From the NCBI RefSeq assembly GCF_038066715.1, contig NZ_JBBUKT010000007.1:248001-312000 (forward strand): a DNA stretch of 64,000 nucleotides, in the 5' to 3' direction. Origin of the DNA: Luteolibacter sp. Y139. Its GTDB lineage: Bacteria; Verrucomicrobiota; Verrucomicrobiia; Verrucomicrobiales; Akkermansiaceae. Position 1 is the stretch's first letter. The number at the start of each line of letters is the position of its first letter. Below the pieces are notes generated by a model. That model ran no database searches, was not told the DNA's origin, and saw nothing but the letters and a program-made list of their open reading frames with translations. Below are positions 59,179 through 64,000 of this stretch, in pieces. Position numbers and translations under genes: made by a program.

Positions 59179-60978
59179 GTGCCCGCCGTCACGAACATTT
59201 CCTGCTACCGCTTCGCCTGCATGGACGGGCTCAAGGCCCTGCGTGAACGCCTGATCGGCTTCTGCAAAGAGCGTTTGCTGAAGGGCACCATCCTGCTGGC
59301 TCCGGAGGGGATTAATCTCTTCATCGCGGGTCCGGCGGAGGCGGTTGAGGAACTGGTGAATGAATTGCGTGCGCTGCCGGGGCTTGAGGATCTGGCTCCG
59401 AAATACAGCCTCAGCGATGAGCAGCCGTTCTCACGGATGCTGGTGCGCTTGAAGAAGGAGATCATTGCCTTCGGAGTGGAGAGCATCGATCCGGCGAAGT
59501 ACACCTCACCGAGGATCGAGGCGAAGCAGCTCAAGCAGTGGCTGGATGAAGGCAAACCGGTGGTGCTCTACGACACCCGCAATGACTATGAGGTGAGGCT
59601 TGGCACCTTTAAGAATGCGATCCCGGCGGGCATCGATAGCTTCCGCAATTTTCCCGCCGCAGTCGCCGCGCTGCCGCCGGAGATGAAGGATGCGCCGGTG
59701 GTCACGTTTTGTACGGGAGGGATTCGTTGTGAGAAGGCCGCGCCATTCATGGAGCAGGCGGGCTTCCGGGAGGTGTATCAACTCGAAGGCGGCATCCTGA
59801 AATATTTCGAGGAGGTCGGCGGCGATCACTACGATGGAGAGTGCTTTGTCTTCGATCAACGGGTCGGGGTCGATCCTGCTTTGAGTGAGACGGGCTCAGC
59901 GGTTTGCTTTGCCTGCCAGACACCGCTCACGGCCGAGGAACAGGAAGACCCGCGTCACGTGGCGAACGTGTCGTGTCCTCATTGCTACAAGTCGGATGCC
60001 GATCAAATCCAGGAGCGTATTGCGGCCCGGCATGAGGCCTTGAAGCGGGTGACGAGTCCGCTGCCGGGCAGTGTTCCCTATGAAAATCGGCGGCCGATCC
60101 GCATTCCCGGCGAGCAGGATGGGAAGACGATCCTGGAGGTGCTGGAGAGCGTTTTCGCCCACGTGGATTTTGAGTGGGCGGAGAAGTTGGCCAATGGCGG
60201 CGTGCTTGATCCGCAAGGTCGGCCCGCATCACCGGATCAAGTCGTTCGTGCGGGTGAAGAGTGGATCCGGGTGTTTCCCGGGACGGTGGAGCCGGAGGTG
60301 AATGCGGCGATCGAAGTGCTGTATGAGGACGAGGCGATCATCGTGCTGAACAAGCCCGCGCCGCTTCCGATGCATTCGTGCGGCCGTTTTCATCGGAATA
60401 CGCTTACTCATTTCCTGCATGAGGCTTGGGATCCGGAGAAGCCGCGACCGGCACACCGTCTTGACGCCAATACGAGCGGGGTCGTCGTGTGCGCCCGGAC
60501 ACGGCATTTCGCCAAGCTGCTGCAACCGCAGTTCTCGCGGGGCGAGGTGGAGAAGGTTTACCTCGCGCGTGTGCATGGGCATCCGGCGGAGGACGAGTTC
60601 ACCGTGGATGCGGCGATTTCCGATGAGGCGTGTGTTGCTGGTGCTCGGGAGATTGCAGAAGAAGGATTGGAGTCGAAGACTGTCTTTCGTGTGGTTCAAC
60701 GCGATGAGGATGGGACTGCTCTATTGGAAGTGCGCCCGCTGACTGGCCGGACGAATCAGATCCGCATTCATCTCTGGCACGCGGGGCACCCGATCGTGGG
60801 CGATCCGAACTATCTGCAGGATGGGAAGCGAGGCGACACGCAGACGCTGTCCGTGGAGGATCCGGCGATGCAGTTGCACGCGTGGAAGATCGAGTTCCGG
60901 CATCCGCTTTCCGGCGCTCTCGCTCACCACTCGGCCACATTGCCGGAGTGGATGGGAGAGGTGGTGCTGGAAAAATAG
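59179..60978 (+). CDS. Fusion of tRNA uridine(34) hydroxylase (TrhO-like) and RluA-type pseudouridine synthase
   Basis: Residues 1-270 are TrhO-like (rhodanese-related): YRFACMDGLKALRERLIGFC, the active-site loop CTGGIRCEKA with C178 and C184, and a cysteine set (C243, C246, C266, C269) probably binding zinc. TrhO hydroxylates U34 in tRNA using prephenate-derived or oxygen-dependent routes. Residues 300-599 are an RluA-type pseudouridine synthase with an S4-like part (about 332-365) and the catalytic Asp in HRLDANTSG (D429). Both sets of catalytic residues are present. GTG 59179 is the start. The gene end overlaps a BlaI-type operator copy (60965). Confidence 0.9.
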   Translation: MPAVTNISCYRFACMDGLKALRERLIGFCKERLLKGTILLAPEGINLFIAGPAEAVEELVNELRALPGLEDLAPKYSLSDEQPFSRMLVRLKKEIIAFGVESIDPAKYTSPRIEAKQLKQWLDEGKPVVLYDTRNDYEVRLGTFKNAIPAGIDSFRNFPAAVAALPPEMKDAPVVTFCTGGIRCEKAAPFMEQAGFREVYQLEGGILKYFEEVGGDHYDGECFVFDQRVGVDPALSETGSAVCFACQTPLTAEEQEDPRHVANVSCPHCYKSDADQIQERIAARHEALKRVTSPLPGSVPYENRRPIRIPGEQDGKTILEVLESVFAHVDFEWAEKLANGGVLDPQGRPASPDQVVRAGEEWIRVFPGTVEPEVNAAIEVLYEDEAIIVLNKPAPLPMHSCGRFHRNTLTHFLHEAWDPEKPRPAHRLDANTSGVVVCARTRHFAKLLQPQFSRGEVEKVYLARVHGHPAEDEFTVDAAISDEACVAGAREIAEEGLESKTVFRVVQRDEDGTALLEVRPLTGRTNQIRIHLWHAGHPIVGDPNYLQDGKRGDTQTLSVEDPAMQLHAWKIEFRHPLSGALAHHSATLPEWMGEVVLEK

Positions 60979-61024
60979 CATTAAGGGCTTGCCTTCCGGG
61001 TTCTGAAATGTTGGTTTTCCAGCA
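60965..61024. promoter_or_regulatory. Second BlaI-type operator pair
   Basis: TGCTGGAAAAATAGCA (60965-60980) and TGTTGGTTTTCCAGCA (61009-61024) repeat the 44-bp start-to-start spacing of the pair at 18675/18719. TTGCCT (60989-60994) is a -35 candidate 20 bp before the second site, as at 18699. The second site overlaps the ATG of the small lipoprotein gene. The first overlaps the stop codon of the preceding gene, so part of its match may reflect coding. Confidence 0.6.
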
Positions 61025-61290
61025 TGAACGGCAGGCAACCCTTTAGGTCTGGAAGCGCGACGGTGGCTTGTCTGTTCGTGTGTGGCTGCGCCTGCTGGGT
61101 GCTGAGCTCCACAATGATGGGAAGCAGCGGACCGTTTTCTGAAGAAAGACCGGCGGAACTGAGGATGGTTCCGCCCGAGGATTTGGATCAGAAGCAGGAA
61201 CTCGCCGTGAGCGTTTCCTCGTCAGGGTGGACCCGTGAAGACGGTGGCAAGCCTCCGAGAGCTATCGAGGTCCTAGAAGAGGGGGATTGA
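61024..61290 (+). CDS. Small predicted lipoprotein, second BlaI-type target
   Basis: The 88-residue protein has a signal-like hydrophobic segment with cysteines (VACLFVCGCACWVLSS), where VCGC can serve as a lipobox, then an acidic soluble tail (PPEDLDQKQELAVSVSSSGWTREDGGKPPRAIEVLEEGD). No family recognised. Its ATG overlaps an operator-like element shared with the lipoprotein gene at 18737 and has no ribosome binding site, so it may be a leaderless transcript. It is convergent with the HAD hydrolase gene, overlapping by 18 bp. The size and composition make it plausible that it is a short envelope protein; the call depends on the operator match. Confidence 0.6.
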   Translation: MNGRQPFRSGSATVACLFVCGCACWVLSSTMMGSSGPFSEERPAELRMVPPEDLDQKQELAVSVSSSGWTREDGGKPPRAIEVLEEGD

Positions 61291-61947
61291 TTGCAAGAGA
61301 AGATCTGGGAGGCGCGGGAGAATCAAACTCGCCCCACTTTCTTCCAACGATCGGCCGTGGAGTCGCAGGGAGGTATCGTCTCCAGTGAATAGTGCGGTCA
61401 GGAAGCCGCAGGAGTTGGCTGGGTCGATGTCGTTGCGGACATCGTTGCCGACGTAGAGCACTTCGTGGGGCTGGATGCCTCGCTCTAACAGTCGGACACG
61501 GGCGATCTCGAAGAGGTGCACATCCGGCTTCGCGCGTCGTTCGAGGTAGGAGAAGAAGCGGAGGTCGGGATCAATGCCCAAGTTTGCCAGGGAGTCGCCG
61601 AGGCAGGATTCCAAGACGGGTATGGTGTAGAACTGGGCGTTGGAGATAAGGCCGAGTTTTAGTCCGCGAGAAGAGAGTTCACGGAGCGTCTCAACTGCTC
61701 CGGGCATGGCGGTCACGGGATTGGCGGCTTGTTCATGCTCCATCGCGAGCTGCTCAATTCCGTTGGAGGAAAGCTCGGGATGCATGGCCGCGTGGATCTC
61801 GCGGATGTCGACTTCCGGAAACGGATGCGGCGAGGCAGCGTGAGCCTTTTCGATCAGAGCTCGCAGCGTGGGATCGGGATGTATTTCACCGGCTGACGAT
61901 TTCAGCAAGGTGCCGTAGACGTCGAAGAGGACGGCTCGAAGATTCAC
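61273..61947 (-). CDS. HAD family hydrolase
   Basis: The 224-residue HAD protein has motif I DVYGT (D9; the second acidic position is Tyr, as in phosphonatase/dehalogenase-like branches), motif II LISNAQ, the lysine K in RRAKPDVHLFEIAR, and motif IV YVGNDVRNDID. It is probably a phosphatase for a small phosphorylated metabolite; the substrate is unknown. It overlaps the glycosyltransferase gene by 4 bp, so the two are coupled. Confidence 0.87.
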   Translation of the reverse strand: MNLRAVLFDVYGTLLKSSAGEIHPDPTLRALIEKAHAASPHPFPEVDIREIHAAMHPELSSNGIEQLAMEHEQAANPVTAMPGAVETLRELSSRGLKLGLISNAQFYTIPVLESCLGDSLANLGIDPDLRFFSYLERRAKPDVHLFEIARVRLLERGIQPHEVLYVGNDVRNDIDPANSCGFLTALFTGDDTSLRLHGRSLEESGASLILPRLPDLLLQSIPLF

Positions 61948-63413
61948 GAGAGCAAGAAATGGAACGAGCCCGGCTTGAGGTAGCCGGCGAGGATCTTGTG
62001 CTTCGGCACTTCTTCCGGCGGCTCGGGCTTGGCGTCGATCAGTTCGGCGTAGAGCTTTTTCAGGCGCGAACTGTAGGCATCGGTGGAGTAGGGGAGCAGG
62101 TCACCGGGCTTGGCGGTGGGCTCGGTGAGCTTGAGCGTGCGGCGCAGCCAGGTGCGGGCGGGTTGGGTTTCGGCGCGGATTTCCACCAATACTTGATCTA
62201 GTCCGTCACCGGATAGAAGTCGATGGATGACTTGTCGCTGGAGGTCTTCCGGAAGGTTGCCGAAGTCGAGGTGGCCGTCGTGGAGCATCGCGGCGAAGGA
62301 ACGCTCGAGGTGCTCGTTCGACATCGGCTCGCCGTAGCTTTCCAGGGTGGCTCGCATGCTGCGGATCAGGCGCTGGCGGAGGGTTTCGCGGCCGACCCAC
62401 TCGACTGGCACGAGCAGTCGATCGTAGAGACGGCCGGGCACGATACCGGCCTCTGCGAAGTCGTTGGTAACTGCGGGCAGGTTCCGCCCTAACAGCGGCT
62501 TGCCGAGAGTGACCGGCTCCAGGAAGCCGAGGCCGAATCCTTCGGCGACGGACGTATTGATGCAATGCGTCGCGTGGCGCAGCCAACTGGCGTAGGTGCG
62601 TGGTGACTTGGGAGAGGGCGAGAGGCGGCCGACGACATCGAGCAAGACTGGCAGGCCGGTGTCGGCGGCAAAGGCACGCCATTCCTCATAGACGGGCATC
62701 CAGCGTACGGCGTCCGGTGCGAGGCTGACGGCATAGCGGGTGCCTTTCGGAGAGAGGACAGAGAGGAGGAACAATTCGCCAAGGTTCTTTCGGCGGATTG
62801 CTCGAATCGGATAGAGTACCAGCGCTGCGTCTGGCTTCTTCTCCAGCGGCTTCACGGCGGCGGGCTGGGTGATCGCGTTCGGCAGCAAGACGGAATGCCC
62901 GGCGGGGAGCCCGGCTGCGAGGAAGTGACGGCGGTCGCGCGAGTTGAGAAAGGCCTGCTTGATTCGCGGCGAATGCGGGTAAAGCAGCTCCGCATCGGCG
63001 ATGAGCGGGTAGTTCATCGGCCGGCCGTCTTCGGCGAGATCGTGGAATTGCAGGACCATCGCTTCGCCCGCTTCGGCCAACTGCGCCACGACATCGGCGA
63101 TGACCGTATTGCGGCCCAGAGAGTGATTGTGGAAATGCCAGACGATGGGATCGCTGCCGAGCGAGGCGACCACGGCGGCCTTCATTTCCTTCATCAATTG
63201 GCGGGCGGTTGGTCCACCGGGGTCGGTGTGGTAGCGCAGGCCCTCGACGACCTTCACTGGCAAGCTCGCGCCGCTTTCGTCCGGCTCACCGCTCAGGATG
63301 ACGTGGCGGATGCCGAGTTCGGTGAGGCAGCGTGACGCGGTGTGGATCACGCGGGTCACCCCGCCGCGGTGGAGGTGATAGTGGACGATGGCGACGGAAT
63401 ACGGCGGAGTCAT
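61944..63413 (-). CDS. Glycosyltransferase (GT-B, family 4-like)
   Basis: The 489-residue protein has a GT-B layout: VAIVHYHLHRGGVTRVIHTASRCL at the N-terminus, HFHNHSLGRN in the first half, LYPIRAIRRKNLGEL at the domain junction, and VAEGFGLGFLEPVTLGKPLLGRN in the C-terminal half, where EGFGLxxxE is the nucleotide-sugar binding motif of retaining GT4 enzymes. It is followed by HAD and preceded by GNAT genes, with overlaps, suggesting a small operon for modifying a sugar metabolite. Donor and acceptor unknown. Confidence 0.85.
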   Translation of the reverse strand: MTPPYSVAIVHYHLHRGGVTRVIHTASRCLTELGIRHVILSGEPDESGASLPVKVVEGLRYHTDPGGPTARQLMKEMKAAVVASLGSDPIVWHFHNHSLGRNTVIADVVAQLAEAGEAMVLQFHDLAEDGRPMNYPLIADAELLYPHSPRIKQAFLNSRDRRHFLAAGLPAGHSVLLPNAITQPAAVKPLEKKPDAALVLYPIRAIRRKNLGELFLLSVLSPKGTRYAVSLAPDAVRWMPVYEEWRAFAADTGLPVLLDVVGRLSPSPKSPRTYASWLRHATHCINTSVAEGFGLGFLEPVTLGKPLLGRNLPAVTNDFAEAGIVPGRLYDRLLVPVEWVGRETLRQRLIRSMRATLESYGEPMSNEHLERSFAAMLHDGHLDFGNLPEDLQRQVIHRLLSGDGLDQVLVEIRAETQPARTWLRRTLKLTEPTAKPGDLLPYSTDAYSSRLKKLYAELIDAKPEPPEEVPKHKILAGYLKPGSFHFLLS

Positions 63414-63856
63414 CGGTCGAGCGGGCCGAGGGGTTTGACGAAGTGGAAGCCCCAGATTTCGAAGCCGAGGCGATGATAAAGCCGGTGGGAGGGGTGATTC
63501 GACGTGTAGCTGTCGAGCACGGCGAGATTGCAGTCTTTCTCGCGGGCAAGCGCTTCGAGTCGTTGGATGAGGAAGCTACCCACTCCGGATGAACGGAGTT
63601 CGGGATCGACCACGATGTTATCGAGTTCGAGGTAACGGCCGCACCAGACCTTGGTGGCGATCCAGGCGCTGGCGAGGCCTGCCAGCTTGCCGTCGATAAA
63701 GGCGCCGAAGGCGTGGTAGTGCGGGTGCTCGGCGAGGATGGCCTTGAAGCGCTGTTCCAGCACTTCCGGCGGGGTGCTGGCGTTCAGAATCGCCAGCAAG
63801 CGGAGGGCGGCGGGAATGTCCTCGGCGACGAGTTCGCGGATCTCCGGCGGGGTCAC
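63410..63856 (-). CDS. GNAT family N-acetyltransferase
   Basis: A 148-residue acetyltransferase with the fold's acetyl-CoA motif (VDPELRSSGVGSFLIQRLE, with RSSGVG as the pyrophosphate loop) and conserved YxxxGF region (YHRLGFEIWG). Start GTG 63856 overlaps the stop of the gene upstream (63853-63855), which fits coupling. It overlaps the glycosyltransferase gene by 4 bp. The substrate is unknown. Confidence 0.88.
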   Translation of the reverse strand: MTPPEIRELVAEDIPAALRLLAILNASTPPEVLEQRFKAILAEHPHYHAFGAFIDGKLAGLASAWIATKVWCGRYLELDNIVVDPELRSSGVGSFLIQRLEALAREKDCNLAVLDSYTSNHPSHRLYHRLGFEIWGFHFVKPLGPLDR

Positions 63857-64000
63857 GCGGACTTCCTAGCGCGCTCCGCCGCCGCAGGGAAGCGTTCGCG
63901 ATATTCCGGCAGAGAAATCATCGGCGGGCGCTCGCCCGGGGCGGCCACCGGCTGGGGATGGCGGGCGAAAAAGGAATCGAGGATCTCCCCGGACATCCGG
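63853..64000 (-). CDS. C-terminal end of an unidentified gene (cut by the window)
   Basis: The frame ending at the TGA at 63853 is open to the window edge and reads ILDSFFARHPQPVAAPGERP, then MISLPEYRERFPAAAERARK. An in-frame ATG lies at 63996, but the gene is probably longer and continues beyond 64000. It overlaps the GNAT start, so it is the probable first or earlier gene of the GNAT-glycosyltransferase-HAD unit. No function can be given. Confidence 0.5.
   Translation of the reverse strand, partial: RMSGEILDSFFARHPQPVAAPGERPPMISLPEYRERFPAAAERARKSA

Overview
The window looks like chromosomal DNA from a free-living, high-GC member of the Verrucomicrobiota, probably near Luteolibacter/Haloferula in the Verrucomicrobiales. 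This is inferred from gene content and style: autotransporter-type beta-strand repeat proteins, sulfatases and CE12 esterases, tandem pilT, short DGKxY repeat domains, ECF sigma/anti-sigma pairs, and GTAGCGG-headed REP-like hairpins. About 64 protein-coding genes are supported. No rRNA, tRNA, CRISPR array, prophage or insertion sequence was seen, and both ends cut through ordinary chromosome.

Region by region. 0.1-9.5 kb holds housekeeping and regulatory genes: an SDR epimerase, an AI-2E family permease, heme A synthase, Rex, an ECF sigma factor followed by a YfbK-like protein without its vWA core, a dCMP-type deaminase, a TPR protein, nadD and a PAS-AraC regulator. 9.8-16.9 kb encodes two large secreted proteins: a 1502-residue beta-strand repeat protein and a fusion of two polysaccharide lyase domains. 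Both are preceded by the same 20-bp palindromic motif. 17-19.6 kb is a BlaR1/BlaI-like locus: an M56 membrane peptidase, a lipoprotein, a BlaI repressor and a divergent target lipoprotein. 19.9-30.6 kb carries glnD, two divergent SGNH/CE12 esterases, a dehydroquinate synthase homologue (EboD-like), a Nudix hydrolase, accA, a LysM protein with a decayed L,D-transpeptidase domain, and acpP. 30.8-40.9 kb has thiH-thiS, a seven-repeat secreted protein, a sulfatase, a WalJ-like MBL hydrolase, an AsmA-like protein and a yqjD/yqjE-like trio. 41-44.5 kb has two tandem pilT genes and a zinc-ribbon membrane protein. 44.5-48.2 kb is a minus-strand operon: ECF sigma, anti-sigma, lipoprotein, two DUF1573 proteins and a rhodanese. 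48.3-52.5 kb is a MacAB-like export operon. 52.6-64 kb mixes small secreted proteins, a methyltransferase, an NCS2 purine permease, a DUF1428/YCII/ECF42 module, a TrhO-RluA tRNA/rRNA modification fusion, a second BlaI-type target gene, a HAD hydrolase, a glycosyltransferase and a GNAT.

The most novel system is the BlaI-like regulon. A 16-bp element built on TGCTGGAAAA / TTTTCCAGCA occurs three times between the repressor gene and its divergent lipoprotein gene. It occurs twice more, 42 kb away, in front of a small lipoprotein gene. In both promoters the paired sites start exactly 44 bp apart, a TTG-type -35 candidate starts 20 bp before the second site, and the second site abuts or overlaps the start codon. 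This predicts one regulon of envelope lipoproteins controlled by a membrane protease that lacks the beta-lactam sensor domain.
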